64,000 nucleotides of DNA from Leuconostoc gelidum subsp. gelidum KCTC 3527 (GTDB lineage: Bacteria > Bacillota > Bacilli > Lactobacillales > Lactobacillaceae). The stretch's first letter is position 1. Each line of letters begins with the position of its first letter. The stretch is taken from NCBI RefSeq assembly GCF_000166715.1, contig NZ_AEMI01000036.1, positions 1 through 64,000 on the forward strand. Direction: 5' to 3'. Positions 25,941 through 35,798 of the stretch are shown piece after piece. A program made the translations under genes and the position numbers. The notes under the pieces were generated by a model. It had not been told where the DNA came from and made no database searches. It saw only the letters and a program-made list of their open reading frames with translations.

Positions 25941-26330
25941 GTGGAACAAGTAAAGTACACGCAAAAAGATATTCTAGAACGTGTTTTCAAACAAAAACGT
26001 ATGGGTGTTGGATATGATCCAGCTGATGTTGATAATTTCTTAGATGATATTATTAAGGATTATGGTGCCTATGCGGGTCGTATAGACCAATTGCAAAATG
26101 AAGTGGCACGTTTACAGACGGCATTGAAAGCCTCACAGGAACAATTAGTGGCTGTGAAACAACAACCTCAGACAGTGATACCAGCTGCTACGGTAATTCC
26201 TGAAGCACCATATGTGGCACCTGTAGTTGAAACACCAAAGCCTGCACAAGTGGTGACTAATTTAGATTTAATTAAGCGTGTTGCTAATTTAGAACGCGCT
26301 GTATTCGGACATGACGCTGAGAATATTTAA
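25941..26330 (+). CDS. gpsB: Cell-cycle protein GpsB
   Basis: A 129-residue DivIVA-like peripheral membrane protein that ties PBP1 localisation to division and elongation. N-terminal DivIVA domain: KYTQKDILERVFKQKRMGVGYDPADVDNFLDDI, split around the membrane-binding loop, then a coiled coil (IDQLQNEVARLQTALKASQEQ), a Pro/Val/Gln linker, and the short C-terminal helix DLIKRVANLERAVFG that trimerises the family. The GTG start at 25941 is 7 nt after GAGGTG; an ATG at 25926 lies upstream of that ribosome site. Placement next to pbp1A and a ypsA-like gene and before rnpB matches Bacillus. Confidence 0.93.
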   Translation: MEQVKYTQKDILERVFKQKRMGVGYDPADVDNFLDDIIKDYGAYAGRIDQLQNEVARLQTALKASQEQLVAVKQQPQTVIPAATVIPEAPYVAPVVETPKPAQVVTNLDLIKRVANLERAVFGHDAENI

Positions 26331-26335
26331 CGTAC

Positions 26336-26364
26336 TTGGCTGGTTAATGAGCCATCAATGATAT
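26336..26364 (+). promoter_or_regulatory. Promoter of rnpB
   Basis: TTGGCT (26336-26341), 17-bp spacer, TGATAT (26359-26364). The predicted start, about 26371-26376, coincides with the 5' strand of the RNase P P1 helix. Confidence 0.55.
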
Positions 26365-26375
26365 GTGTCAATAAT

Positions 26376-26758
26376 TTGTAAGTATCGGGTAATTGCGCGC
26401 TATATTTCTAGCGTGAGGAAGGTCCATGCTCACACAATCTGAGATGATTGTAGTGTTTGTGCTGGGATAAAAAATAAACCCAGGGGCAGAGATGCCACGG
26501 CAGTCGAAAAGGCTAAGGTTACGGCTATGCCTTAATAGGCTCGAAGGTGCCATAGAAACGTATGCGTTGATGAAAGTTAACGTTTGAGACGAGGTAAACC
26601 CCACAAGTGGGCAACCCAAACTTTTGGTAGGGGCGGCTGATCTAGCAAATTGAAGCGATGATCGGTATGGTTTGGCAACAAACTTAGATAGATGATTACC
26701 GAAGGTAATATGGTCCTGCATATTACTGGAACAAAACATGGCCTACAGATACTTACAA
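26376..26758 (+). ncRNA. rnpB: RNase P RNA, Bacillus type (type B)
   Basis: The catalytic RNA that trims tRNA 5' ends. The conserved core GAGGAAGGTCCATGCTCAC is at ~26413, and the 3' part AACAAAACATGGCCTACAGA is present. The termini form a perfect P1 helix: TTGTAAGTATC (26376-26386) with GATACTTACAA (26748-26758). At ~383 nt the size fits type B. It sits after gpsB as in other Firmicutes. All reading frames seen here on the minus strand are accidental. A terminator follows. Confidence 0.96.
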
Positions 26759-26764
26759 CAGGAG

Positions 26765-26788
26765 ACGTCACTTTGTGGCGTTTTTTTT
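26765..26788 (+). terminator. Terminator of rnpB
   Basis: ACGTCAC / GTGGCGT stem (one G-U pair), TTT loop and a run of eight T. Confidence 0.85.
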
Positions 26789-26916
26789 ATGAGATTTTAT
26801 GCATTGATTAATTCAATATACAATCTATTGGTGAATATTAGCTTGAAAACATTGCATAAAAATTCATAGCAGGTTATGATTAATTACGTTAATTAGGATA
26901 TAGGAGAATTGAAGAT

Positions 26917-28392
26917 ATGGTACACAAGATTGTAAAAAAACTAGTCATGACGGCGATGGGATTGATATTATTGCTGCCAATGTTCCTAGTGTTTGTTCCG
27001 CAAACACAGGCAGCAGATACTGATCCAGCCTATACTGCGATTAAAAAACGTGGTGTTTTAATTGTTGGTTTGTCAGCTGATTATGCACCATTTGAATTTC
27101 ATGCCACAGTGGGCGGTCGCGATCAAATCGTTGGTTTTGAAGTGTCCATGGCAAAACAAATTGCTAAAGATTTGGGTGTGAAAATTCAAATTAAAGAGAT
27201 GGGATTTGATGGGTTAATTGGTGCCGTACAAACTGGTAAAATTGATGTGATTATCTCAGGTATTAATGCAACGCCTGAACGTGAAAAAGTTGTTGATTTT
27301 TCAAAATCTTACATGTCACCCAAACAAACGATATTAATCTTAAAAAAGAATGCCCCACAGTTTACAACTAATGTTGATTCGTTTTCTGGTAAAAAGGTAG
27401 GCGCACAACGACAAACAACGCAGGAAACTTTTGTACAGAATAATATGCCTTCATCGACATTAGTTAGTATTCAGAAGGTACCGGATTTAGTCTCCCAATT
27501 ATCAGCTGGTAAAATTTCGGGTGTCGTTCTAAATGATCCAATTTCTGAAGCCTATGCACAACAAAATAAGGCACTTCAAGTGATTTACCCAAAGCCAAAT
27601 GAATCTGAAGGGGCTGTCTCAATTGCAATGCGGAAAAATTCACCCGTGTTGCAGTCAAAAATTAACGCTTCCATAGATGGCATTGTGTCATCTGGCAAAT
27701 TAAAAGCCTACCAAAAAGAGGCAAATACGTTAATGTTTGCCAAGCAATCATTTTGGGCAAAATATGGTAATTTGTTTATTAAAGGTACGTTGATTACGCT
27801 TGCTTTAGCAGCAATTGCAGTTGTTATTGGTGCTGTACTTGGCACAGTGTTAGCACTATTTAAATTGTCACCAAACTTCATATTGAAGTCACTTGGCAAT
27901 ATATACATTGAATATGTACGTGGGACACCTTTGTTAGTTCAGGCATTTATGGTATTTTTTGGCACACAAGTTATCGGATTGAATTTATCAGCTTTTGCCG
28001 CCGGTGCGTTGGCAATGGGATTAAATTCCGCCGCCTATGTTGCTGAAATTATCCGTTCAGGTATTAACTCAGTTAACTACGGTCAAACAGAAGCAGCAAG
28101 GTCTCTTGGTTTATCTAAGGGTAAATCTATGCGGTACATTATTTTACCGCAAGCCATCAAAAATATTTTACCAGCGTTGGGTAATGAATTTGTGACGGTT
28201 ATTAAAGAAGGATCCGTTGTGTCAGTCATTGGTGTTGGTGAATTAATGTTCCAAACTGGAGTGGTACAGGGCGCTAGTTTCCAGCCATTCTTCCCATTAC
28301 TAATCACCTCATTGATTTATTTTGTATTAACATTTAGTATTAGTCGTGCATTAGGTTATGCCGAAAAGCGTATGGCACGTAGTAGCCGTTAA
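26917..28392 (+). CDS. Fused substrate-binding protein and permease of a glutamine-type ABC importer
   Basis: A 491-residue fusion. Signal-like hydrophobic N-terminus (~9-30, ending QTQAAD); a family 3 binding domain (~33-275, starting KKRGVLIVGLSADYAPFEF and containing GFEVSMAKQIAKDLG); and a permease domain (~285-488) with about five membrane segments and the EAA loop (EAARSLGLSKGKSMRYIILPQA, residues near 395). This is the GlnP-type architecture with a single binding domain. The substrate is probably glutamine, glutamate or another polar amino acid. No ATPase gene is adjacent, so it must use one encoded elsewhere; the orphan glnQ at 5486 is the obvious candidate. Ribosome site AGGAGAA 8 nt upstream. 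Confidence 0.92.
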   Translation: MVHKIVKKLVMTAMGLILLLPMFLVFVPQTQAADTDPAYTAIKKRGVLIVGLSADYAPFEFHATVGGRDQIVGFEVSMAKQIAKDLGVKIQIKEMGFDGLIGAVQTGKIDVIISGINATPEREKVVDFSKSYMSPKQTILILKKNAPQFTTNVDSFSGKKVGAQRQTTQETFVQNNMPSSTLVSIQKVPDLVSQLSAGKISGVVLNDPISEAYAQQNKALQVIYPKPNESEGAVSIAMRKNSPVLQSKINASIDGIVSSGKLKAYQKEANTLMFAKQSFWAKYGNLFIKGTLITLALAAIAVVIGAVLGTVLALFKLSPNFILKSLGNIYIEYVRGTPLLVQAFMVFFGTQVIGLNLSAFAAGALAMGLNSAAYVAEIIRSGINSVNYGQTEAARSLGLSKGKSMRYIILPQAIKNILPALGNEFVTVIKEGSVVSVIGVGELMFQTGVVQGASFQPFFPLLITSLIYFVLTFSISRALGYAEKRMARSSR

Positions 28393-28484
28393 ATTTACAA
28401 TATGAGTGAGAAGCGAATATTAAGATTTTGGATTTATGAAAGTGCTTACAAAGCAAACGTTCGTAAATATGTATAAAAAGTATA

Positions 28485-28517
28485 AAAACGTTCGTATATA
28501 ACGAACGTTTTTTTTAT
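28485..28517 (+). terminator. Terminator after the SBP-permease gene, built from a GTTCGT/ACGAAC pair
   Basis: CGTTCG / CGAACG stem with loop TATATAA and T8. The arms contain GTTCGT (28490-28495) and ACGAAC (28501-28506), the same hexamer as the PurR-like boxes downstream; another GTTCGT is at 28459-28464. Confidence 0.75.
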
Positions 28518-28553
28518 TTGTGTGAATTTTCTTATTTAAAAGCGAAGCATTTT

Positions 28554-28630
28554 ATGTCATTTTCTGTTAAATTGGAATAGTAAACGAACAAGAGAAGAAT
28601 AGTATTTGTGATTTTGAACAAAACACGAAC
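28554..28630 (+). promoter_or_regulatory. purE operon promoter with two PurR-like boxes
   Basis: A -35-like ATGTCA (28554-28559) and -10-like TAGTAA (28578-28583) are followed directly by ACGAAC (28584-28589). A second ACGAAC is at 28625-28630, exactly 41 bp further and next to the ribosome site. The same arrangement occurs before purD, and partly before purB. The position over the transcription start suggests repression. PurR of Bacillus and Lactococcus recognises CGAAC-containing boxes; assignment here is inference. Confidence 0.65.
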
Positions 28631-28643
28631 GATGGAGAATGAT

Positions 28644-29129
28644 ATGACACAAGTCGCTGTAGTTATGGGATCAACAAGTGATTGGCCTGCTATGCAACAA
28701 ACAACTTTGTTATTAGAGAAGCTCGGCATAACGTATGAAAAGCATGTTATTTCTGCCCATAGAATGCCTGAACAGTTACAAACCTTTGGACAGGCGGCAC
28801 AAAAAAACGGCTTACAGGTGATTATTGCAGGTGCAGGTGGTGCAGCTCATTTACCTGGTATGATTGCAGCGAACACACTTGTTCCAGTAATTGGGGTTCC
28901 TATGCAGTCACATGCTTTAAACGGTATGGATTCATTACTATCAATTGTGCAGATGCCTGCTGGAATTCCTGTCGCTACTGTCGCTATTGGTGATGCAGGA
29001 GCAAAAAATGCCAGCATTCTAGCTGCACAAATTATTGCTTTACATCATGAAGAGGTGAGAGAAAAATTAGTCGCATTTCGAAAGGAACAAACACAAAAGT
29101 CTATTGATAGTGAGGCTGAATTAGTATGA
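28644..29129 (+). CDS. purE: N5-carboxyaminoimidazole ribonucleotide mutase
   Basis: Moves the carboxyl group of N5-CAIR to give CAIR, the second half of the carboxylation step begun by PurK. The chosen start gives 161 residues, with the class I motif VVMGSTSDWPAMQ, the catalytic His in ISAHRMPEQ and the substrate loop GAGGAAHLPGMIAANT. ATG 28644 lies 6 nt after GGAG; upstream in-frame codons overlap the ribosome site. It is the first gene of the long purine operon and ends in a 4-bp overlap with purK. Confidence 0.96.
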   Translation: MTQVAVVMGSTSDWPAMQQTTLLLEKLGITYEKHVISAHRMPEQLQTFGQAAQKNGLQVIIAGAGGAAHLPGMIAANTLVPVIGVPMQSHALNGMDSLLSIVQMPAGIPVATVAIGDAGAKNASILAAQIIALHHEEVREKLVAFRKEQTQKSIDSEAELV

Positions 29130-30241
29130 CAAATATTGTTTTGCCGCCAGCAACGATTGGTATTATTGGTGGTGGTCAATTAGGACAAATGATGGCATTG
29201 TCTGCAAAAATGATGGGATATAAAGTTGGTGTTTTGGATCCAACTGTGGCATCACCAGCTGGGCAGGTATCAGATTTTCAAATTGTTGCTGAGTATGATG
29301 ACGTGTCAGCATTGACTGAACTTTCAGAACGTAGTGATGTTTTGACATATGAATTTGAAAATGTTGATATTGTTACCTTAGCCAAACAAAAAAAAAGCTT
29401 GCCTCAAGGTACGCGATTACTTGAAATAACAAGTAATCGATTAACAGAAAAAACATTTGTGCAAAATATTGCCAAAGTACCTGTGGCTAAATTTATAGCG
29501 ATTCATGATGCTAAAGAATTTAAAGTAGCGGTAGCAAAAATAATGTTTCCTGCAATTCTTAAAACTGTGAGTGGTGGTTATGATGGTCATGGTCAATGGC
29601 ATGTGGATAATCAAAATGATGTTGATCAAATCGTAAAAAATTTTCCAACAGGGACGCTCATATTAGAACAAAAAGTGCCATTTCAAAAAGAGCTTAGCAT
29701 CATGGTGACGCGTGATCTACAAAATTATGTGACGATGTGGCCAATTTCTGAAAACGTGCATATTAATCACATTTTGAAAACGAGTCTTGTGCCCGCTAAT
29801 ATTAGTGCAGTTCTCACAAAAAAAATACAACAAATTGCAACTGAAATTGCGAATGCATTAGATTTAAGAGGTGTCTTGGGCATAGAATTATTCGTCAGTG
29901 ATGACAATGTTTGGGTGAACGAACTTGCACCACGGCCACACAATTCTGGGCATTACAGTATTGAAGCAACGAATGTCTCACAATTTGAAGGCCACATTCG
30001 TAGTATTACAGGTTTAACAATACCTGAAATTACGCTAGAAGAGCCAGCATTAATGCTAAATTTATTAGGAGATGAGATCCAGCAAGCTAGAAATGATTTG
30101 GTGAACCATTCAGAATGGCACTTCCATGATTACGGTAAAGCAGCGATAAAACGCAATCGTAAGATGGGACACATCACAGTAGTTGGCGAAGACAATATTA
30201 AAAAATTATATGAATGGAGTCAAGTACATGGACAGCATTGA
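29126..30241 (+). CDS. purK: N5-carboxyaminoimidazole ribonucleotide synthetase
   Basis: ATP-grasp enzyme that carboxylates AIR with bicarbonate to N5-CAIR; 371 residues. N-terminal Rossmann part with IGIIGGGQLGQMMALSAKMMG, central ATP-grasp with KTVSGGYDGHGQW, and catalytic EELAPR-type region VNELAPRPHNSGHYSIEA. Starts in an ATGA overlap with purE and ends 14 bp inside purC, so the three are tightly coupled. It acts with PurE just upstream. Confidence 0.96.
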   Translation: MTNIVLPPATIGIIGGGQLGQMMALSAKMMGYKVGVLDPTVASPAGQVSDFQIVAEYDDVSALTELSERSDVLTYEFENVDIVTLAKQKKSLPQGTRLLEITSNRLTEKTFVQNIAKVPVAKFIAIHDAKEFKVAVAKIMFPAILKTVSGGYDGHGQWHVDNQNDVDQIVKNFPTGTLILEQKVPFQKELSIMVTRDLQNYVTMWPISENVHINHILKTSLVPANISAVLTKKIQQIATEIANALDLRGVLGIELFVSDDNVWVNELAPRPHNSGHYSIEATNVSQFEGHIRSITGLTIPEITLEEPALMLNLLGDEIQQARNDLVNHSEWHFHDYGKAAIKRNRKMGHITVVGEDNIKKLYEWSQVHGQH

Positions 30242-30971
30242 GTATGAGAAACGTACAATCACACGTGGCGCATTGAAATATACAGGTAAAGCAAAACAGG
30301 TATACACGACAGATGACCCTGATATATTGTGGGTGCATTACCTTGATCAAGCTACAGCATTAAATGGCAAAGTGAAAGAAACAATTAGTGGAAAAGGCGA
30401 ACTCAATAGTGCCATTAGTCAATTGTTATTTAACTATTTAACTGGAAACAACATTAAAAATCATTACTTGCATTCAATTTCAAAAACCGATGAACTAATT
30501 ACAAGTTTGGACATTTTGCCAATTGAAGTTGTCACACGAAATTATGCTTCTGGCCATTTTGTGAGCAAGTTTGCGGCAACACCTATGCAAAAATTGACAC
30601 CTATTGTCCAAGAATTTTATTATAAATCAGACGCGTTAGATGATCCATTTATAAATGATTCACAAATTTTGGCTTTAAATTACGCTACAACCGATGAACT
30701 AAGCAAACTTAGGGATGAGTCGACAATTATTAATCGCCATTTAATGGATTTATTTCGACAAGCTAATATTTGGTTGATTGATTTTAAGTTAGAGTTTGGT
30801 CGTACAAAAAATGGCGATATATTGTTGGCTGATGAGCTATCACCTGATAATATGCGTTTGGTTGATATAGCAACTGGTAACTCATTAGATAAAGACGTTT
30901 TCCGTAAACATTCAGGTGATGTCACGGTTGGTTATCAGGAAGTTCTAACACGATTACAGCAGATCATTTAA
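30228..30971 (+). CDS. purC: SAICAR synthetase
   Basis: Joins CAIR and aspartate using ATP to form SAICAR; 247 residues. Family marks include YTGKAKQVYTTDDPD (ATP loop), LPIEVVTRNYASGHF (VVxRNxxxGS-like, here ASGH) and LLADELSPDNMRL (D-E-x-SPD). The start is the ATG at 30228 after ATGGAGTC, overlapping the end of purK by 14 bp. An earlier in-frame codon inside purK has no ribosome site. Confidence 0.96.
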   Translation: MDSIEYEKRTITRGALKYTGKAKQVYTTDDPDILWVHYLDQATALNGKVKETISGKGELNSAISQLLFNYLTGNNIKNHYLHSISKTDELITSLDILPIEVVTRNYASGHFVSKFAATPMQKLTPIVQEFYYKSDALDDPFINDSQILALNYATTDELSKLRDESTIINRHLMDLFRQANIWLIDFKLEFGRTKNGDILLADELSPDNMRLVDIATGNSLDKDVFRKHSGDVTVGYQEVLTRLQQII

Positions 30972-30979
30972 GGAGAAAA

Positions 30980-31249
30980 ATGATGTATTTAGCAAAAATT
31001 TATGTGACTTATAAGCCATCAATTTTAGATCCACAGGGTGAGGTCATTAAGGCAGCACTGAAGCGTATGGATTACGTTGGTATTGAGCAAGTTGCGCAAG
31101 GCAAGTATTTTGAAGTGAAATTAAATGCCAAAGACGTTGATGCTGCAACTGCTGAAGTTGAAAGCTTTACGGATGCTTTGTTGATTAATCAAAATACAGA
31201 AACTTATCGTTTTGATCTAAGTTTGGTACCAGATGAGGTGGATGTATGA
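30980..31249 (+). CDS. purS: FGAM synthase subunit PurS
   Basis: Small dimeric subunit (89 residues) that holds PurQ and PurL together and lets ammonia pass between them. Recognisable by the N-terminal [16 protein letters not shown] and the [10 protein letters not shown] region. Strong AAGGAG 6 nt before the first ATG; a second ATG follows immediately, so the true start could be either. Ends in a 4-bp overlap with purQ, fitting a fixed 1:1 complex. Confidence 0.95.
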   Translation: MMYLAKIYVTYKPSILDPQGEVIKAALKRMDYVGIEQVAQGKYFEVKLNAKDVDAATAEVESFTDALLINQNTETYRFDLSLVPDEVDV

Positions 31250-31914
31250 GAGCGGCTGTCATTAGTTTCCCTGGATCAAATTGTGATTTTGATATGCTCT
31301 ATGCGTTACAAGATTTTGGTGTTGATGCAGAAATTATTTCGGCTAAACAAAATAGTTTAACAGGATTTGATGCTATTTTTTTGCCAGGTGGTTTTTCCTA
31401 TGGCGATTATCTGAGAACAGGTGCTATCGCACGTTTTTCGCCAATTATGAGTGCCGTTACGCAGGCAGCAAACGCGGGTAAATTAATTGTTGGTGTTTGC
31501 AATGGTTTTCAAATTTTGACAGAAGCTGGCTTGTTACCAGGACAGTTGTTGCCTAACGCAACACCAGGGTTTATCTGTGATGAAGTGGCGTTGCATGTTG
31601 CAAACGGTGAAACAGCGTTCAGCAGTGCATATGATGTTGATGAAACGATTTTAATCCCTATCGCACATGCTGAAGGAAATTATTTTGCCGATGAAACAAC
31701 TTTGAATAAACTTGAAAAAAATGGTCAAATTGTTTTCCGCTACGTAAATAATCCAAATGGTTCAGCACATGATATTGCCGGTATTATGAACGAGCAAGGC
31801 AATGTTTTTGGCATGATGCCTCATCCAGAGCGTGCAGTTGATGCAGTTCTTGGAAATATTGATGGACAAAACTTCTTTAAAAGTATCCTTTCAGGTATTT
31901 TAACAAAAGTATAA
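31246..31914 (+). CDS. purQ: FGAM synthase glutaminase subunit PurQ
   Basis: Class I glutamine amidotransferase (222 residues) that releases ammonia for PurL. Catalytic Cys in [13 protein letters not shown], His/Glu in MPHPERAVD; start of domain [14 protein letters not shown]. Overlaps purS (ATGA) upstream; purL begins 60 bp downstream. The separate PurS/PurQ/PurL arrangement is the small-PurL type typical of Gram-positives. Confidence 0.96.
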   Translation: MRAAVISFPGSNCDFDMLYALQDFGVDAEIISAKQNSLTGFDAIFLPGGFSYGDYLRTGAIARFSPIMSAVTQAANAGKLIVGVCNGFQILTEAGLLPGQLLPNATPGFICDEVALHVANGETAFSSAYDVDETILIPIAHAEGNYFADETTLNKLEKNGQIVFRYVNNPNGSAHDIAGIMNEQGNVFGMMPHPERAVDAVLGNIDGQNFFKSILSGILTKV

Positions 31915-31974
31915 TGCTTATTATTTATAAAACACATGTATGGTAGGGAAAACACAGTTATGAAAGGCAAAAAA

Positions 31975-34197
31975 ATGACAACAGTCATAAATAGCGAGCT
32001 CTCACCTGAGCAGGTACGTGATTCTAAAATTTATACCCAGTGGGGTTTAACTGAGACAGAATACAATCTCATTGTGGCAGAGTTAAAACGTTTACCCAAT
32101 TTTACTGAAGCTGGTATTTTTTCTGGTATGTGGTCTGAACATGTTTCTTACAAAAAATCCAAGCCAATTTTACGCAAATTTTGGTCAACCAATGAACGTG
32201 TATTACAAGGGCCTGGTGAGGGTGCTGGTATTTTAGATATTGGTGATGGTCAAGCTGTCGTGTTTAAAGCGGAAAGTCATAATCATCCGAGCTTCGTTGA
32301 ACCCTATGAGGGTGCTGCAACAGGTGTTGGTGGTATATTACGCGATATTTTTTCAATGGGTGCTCAGCCAATTGCTGTTTTAGATTCACTGCGTTTTGGT
32401 GAATTAGATAATACACATACTAAACATATTGTTGATGGTGTGATTGCAGGTATTGCAGGGTATGGGAACGCTATTGGCATTCCCACAGTTGGTGGGGAAA
32501 TCAGTTTTGACGATGTTTACGCTGGTAATCCATTGGTCAACGTCATGGCCGTTGGACTAATTGATCAAACGGCTATGCAAGTTGGTCAGGCCAAAGGTAT
32601 TGGCAATTCAATTATTTATGTTGGGGCAAAAACAGGTCGTGATGGCATTAATGGTGCATCATTCGCATCTGCTGAATTTTCAACAGAACAAGCATCCGAT
32701 CGTTCTGCTGTTCAAGTTGGTGACCCATTTTTAGAAAAATTAGTGATGGATGCGACACTTAAGGCTGTCAAAGATCATTCTGATATTATTGTTGGCATTC
32801 AAGACATGGGCGCAGCAGGTCTATTATCGTCAAGTTCAGAAATGGCGGCTAAAGCTGGTATGGGTATTACATTGAATTTGGATCTTGTACCGCAACGTGA
32901 GTCACATATGACACCATATGAACTAATGCTTTCAGAATCACAGGAACGCATGGTGTTGGTTGTTAAACACGGAGAAGAACAACCAATCATTGATTTATTT
33001 CAAGAGGCTGATTTGGATGCTGTTATTATTGGTGAAGTAACAGACAATGGTCGCTATATCTTAGAATTTGAAGGTAACACTGTTGCAGATGTGCCTATTA
33101 ATTTTCTAACACATGCACCAAAGCAAGATTTACCTATGATTGTACCTAAAAGATTGTCCGAATTTTCAGATACACAATATCAACCCGATATGTCGCAAGT
33201 TAAGGAAACAATTAAGGCCTTAATGGCACAGTCGACTATTGCTTCCAAAGCTTCGTTGTTTAAGCATTTTGATGCCATGGTGCGTGCTGATACAGTCATA
33301 AAACCTGGTGGGGATGCAAGCTTGGTGCGTGTACGTGGAACCAAAAAGGCCTTAGCAATGACGACAGATGTCAATGCGCGTTATTTATATCTTAACCCAC
33401 GTATTGGTGCAAAAATGGCAGTTGCTGAAGCGGCACGAAATATTGTAGCCACTGGTGCCACACCAATTGGCATTACAGATGGTTTGAATTTTGGATCACC
33501 TGACAACCCCGAAGTATATTATGAGCTAGATCAATCAGTCGCTGGTATTAATGAAATGGCTAAACAGCTTAATACGCCAATTATTTCTGGTAATGTGTCA
33601 CTTTATAATGAAACTGATGGTCAAGCGATCTATCCCACACCCATGATTGGCATGGTTGGCTTGTTAGATGATGTTAGTCAGGCAACGACAATGGCTTTCA
33701 AACATGCTGGTGATACCATTTACTTAATTGGTGAAACAACCGATAGTTTCAATGGTTCAGAAATTCAGAAACTACAGTTAGGACAAATCAGTGGTCAATT
33801 GTTTGAATTTAATGATGAGGCAGAATTAGCGTCACAAGGATTAGTTCGTGAAGCTATTGCCAAAGATCTACTTGCTAGTGCACATGATCTTTCAGAGGGT
33901 GGCATGATTGTTAGTTTGTTAGAAAGTAGTTTTGCTGGTGATCTGAGTTTTAATATTGCTACGAAACAGTCGGATAAGTATTTGTTCTCTGAAACGCCTA
34001 GTCGGTTTATTGTGAGTGTTCCTCAGACTAAAGCTGCTGATTTTGAACATATGGCAGGAAAACAGGCAACAAAAATTGGTTTAGTAACAAGCGAGTCAGA
34101 TGTTGTCATTAATACACTAACACAAACGATTGTTTTATCACGCGAAGAAATTCAAACAGTTTATCAGGAGAGCATTTCATGGCAATTAAAGGGATAG
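31975..34197 (+). CDS. purL: FGAM synthase synthetase subunit PurL (small form)
   Basis: Converts FGAR to FGAM with ATP and ammonia from PurQ; 740 residues, right for the small PurL family. Motifs: [16 protein letters not shown] near the start, [45 protein letters not shown], and the C-terminal [12 protein letters not shown] 31975 was chosen because AAAGG lies 7 nt upstream; in-frame ATGs at 31936 and 31960 would add up to 13 residues not typical of the family. Overlaps purF by 19 bp. Confidence 0.96.
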   Translation: MTTVINSELSPEQVRDSKIYTQWGLTETEYNLIVAELKRLPNFTEAGIFSGMWSEHVSYKKSKPILRKFWSTNERVLQGPGEGAGILDIGDGQAVVFKAESHNHPSFVEPYEGAATGVGGILRDIFSMGAQPIAVLDSLRFGELDNTHTKHIVDGVIAGIAGYGNAIGIPTVGGEISFDDVYAGNPLVNVMAVGLIDQTAMQVGQAKGIGNSIIYVGAKTGRDGINGASFASAEFSTEQASDRSAVQVGDPFLEKLVMDATLKAVKDHSDIIVGIQDMGAAGLLSSSSEMAAKAGMGITLNLDLVPQRESHMTPYELMLSESQERMVLVVKHGEEQPIIDLFQEADLDAVIIGEVTDNGRYILEFEGNTVADVPINFLTHAPKQDLPMIVPKRLSEFSDTQYQPDMSQVKETIKALMAQSTIASKASLFKHFDAMVRADTVIKPGGDASLVRVRGTKKALAMTTDVNARYLYLNPRIGAKMAVAEAARNIVATGATPIGITDGLNFGSPDNPEVYYELDQSVAGINEMAKQLNTPIISGNVSLYNETDGQAIYPTPMIGMVGLLDDVSQATTMAFKHAGDTIYLIGETTDSFNGSEIQKLQLGQISGQLFEFNDEAELASQGLVREAIAKDLLASAHDLSEGGMIVSLLESSFAGDLSFNIATKQSDKYLFSETPSRFIVSVPQTKAADFEHMAGKQATKIGLVTSESDVVINTLTQTIVLSREEIQTVYQESISWQLKG

Positions 34198-35798
34198 AGC
34201 AACAACAAATCGCACAAAGATTAGCCCAGAAAACTGAAAAAACACGTGTAAACGTACGTAGCCTAAATGAAGAATGTGGTATTTTTGGTGTTTGGGGGCG
34301 ACAAGATGCCGCACAACTCACTTATTACGGTTTGCATGCTTTGCAACATCGTGGTCAAGAAGGTGCAGGCATTGTTTCCAACAACAATGGTCATCTCTGG
34401 CAGGAACGTGGTTTGGGGTTACTGAGCGATGTCTTTAGAGATCCTGCACGTATTGACGCTTTAGCTGGAACAGCTGCAATTGGTCATGTACGTTATGCGA
34501 CAGCGGGCTCTCACGGTGTTGAAAATATTCAACCTCTTATGGTAAATTTTCACGATATGCAAATATCTCTGGCACATAATGGTAATTTAACAAATGCCAT
34601 GTCCTTACGAAAAGACTTAGAAGAAGAAGGTGCTATTTTCCAAAGTTCATCTGATTCTGAAATTTTGTTACACTTGATTCGACGATCAAAAGCAAGTACA
34701 TTTGTGGACAAGTTAAAAGAGGCACTGAATATTGTACATGGTGGTTTTGCTTACTTATTGTTAACACCTCATGGCCTATATGCAGCACTTGATCCGCATG
34801 CATTTCGACCATTTGTTGTTGGACAGATGCCTGAGGGAAATTATATTGTTACTTCCGAAACAGCAGCACTAGATGTGATTGGCGCCCGCTTTGTTCGTGA
34901 TGTACAACCTGGTGAATTATTGGCAATTGATGACAATGGGCTGACCATTGATAGTTATACAAGAAATACAGCATTGCATATTGATTCAATGGAATATATT
35001 TATTTTGCGCGTCCCGATTCTACAATTTATGGTGTCAACGTGCATAAAGCACGCAAACGTATGGGTGCTGCACTTGCTATAGAGCAACCGGTCCCTGATG
35101 CTGATATCGTCGTTGGTGTACCAAACTCAAGTTTGTCCGCAGCTGCTGGATTTGCTGAAGCGACAAGTTTACCAAATGAGATGGGTCTCGTGAAAAATCA
35201 ATATATTGCGCGAACATTTATTGAACCAACGCAAGACAAACGTGAGCGTGCCGTCCGAATGAAATTGAGTGCAGTTAAAGATGTTGTGCGTGACAAAAAT
35301 GTGGTCTTAGTTGACGATTCCATTGTTCGCGGAACGACCTCAATGTTTATTGTGCGTATGCTAAAAGAGGCGGGCGCAAAATCAGTCCATGTGCGTATTG
35401 CTAGCCCAATTTTTAAATTTCCGTCTTTTTATGGGATTGACATGCAAACAACCAAAGAATTGATGGGGGCTAACAATTCTTTAGAGGAAATGCGTGAAAA
35501 AATAGAGGCCGACTCGCTTGGTTTCTTATCTGTTGATCAACTTGTCAAGGCAATTGATTTACCTTATGATGGCCAAGGTACTGGATTAACGACTGCCTAT
35601 TTTGATGGTCATTATCCAAGTCCAATTTATGACTATGCAGCCAGTTTGTCAAATTTTGTGGCAAAAGATCTTGTTGATTTTGCCCCTGAACCCATGACAA
35701 TTTATCACCCGCGCCAAGTAGCGTCATTACGCAATGAAGAAACGTTGGCAGATGGGACAATTCATTTAGATTCACAAACAATTCAGGGAGTAGAATAA
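34179..35798 (+). CDS. purF: Amidophosphoribosyltransferase
   Basis: First committed step of purine synthesis: PRPP plus glutamine to phosphoribosylamine. 539 residues. The N-terminal nucleophile class Cys is in [11 protein letters not shown] (about residue 33), so a ~32-residue propeptide must be removed; the Bacillus enzyme has about 11. The PRPP-binding signature [14 protein letters not shown] and the allosteric/active PRTase domain follow. The start at 34179 is firm (AGGAG 8 nt upstream, inside purL). Abuts purM (one-base overlap). Confidence 0.96.
   Translation: MAIKGIEQQQIAQRLAQKTEKTRVNVRSLNEECGIFGVWGRQDAAQLTYYGLHALQHRGQEGAGIVSNNNGHLWQERGLGLLSDVFRDPARIDALAGTAAIGHVRYATAGSHGVENIQPLMVNFHDMQISLAHNGNLTNAMSLRKDLEEEGAIFQSSSDSEILLHLIRRSKASTFVDKLKEALNIVHGGFAYLLLTPHGLYAALDPHAFRPFVVGQMPEGNYIVTSETAALDVIGARFVRDVQPGELLAIDDNGLTIDSYTRNTALHIDSMEYIYFARPDSTIYGVNVHKARKRMGAALAIEQPVPDADIVVGVPNSSLSAAAGFAEATSLPNEMGLVKNQYIARTFIEPTQDKRERAVRMKLSAVKDVVRDKNVVLVDDSIVRGTTSMFIVRMLKEAGAKSVHVRIASPIFKFPSFYGIDMQTTKELMGANNSLEEMREKIEADSLGFLSVDQLVKAIDLPYDGQGTGLTTAYFDGHYPSPIYDYAASLSNFVAKDLVDFAPEPMTIYHPRQVASLRNEETLADGTIHLDSQTIQGVE

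Noticed and set aside
26368-26771. Two minus-strand frames of 123 and 64 codons
   Set aside because: They lie entirely over RNase P RNA and its terminator.
28608-28643. Longer purE start in the same frame
   Set aside because: It would begin upstream of the ribosome site GGAG at 28634 and across the second PurR-like box.
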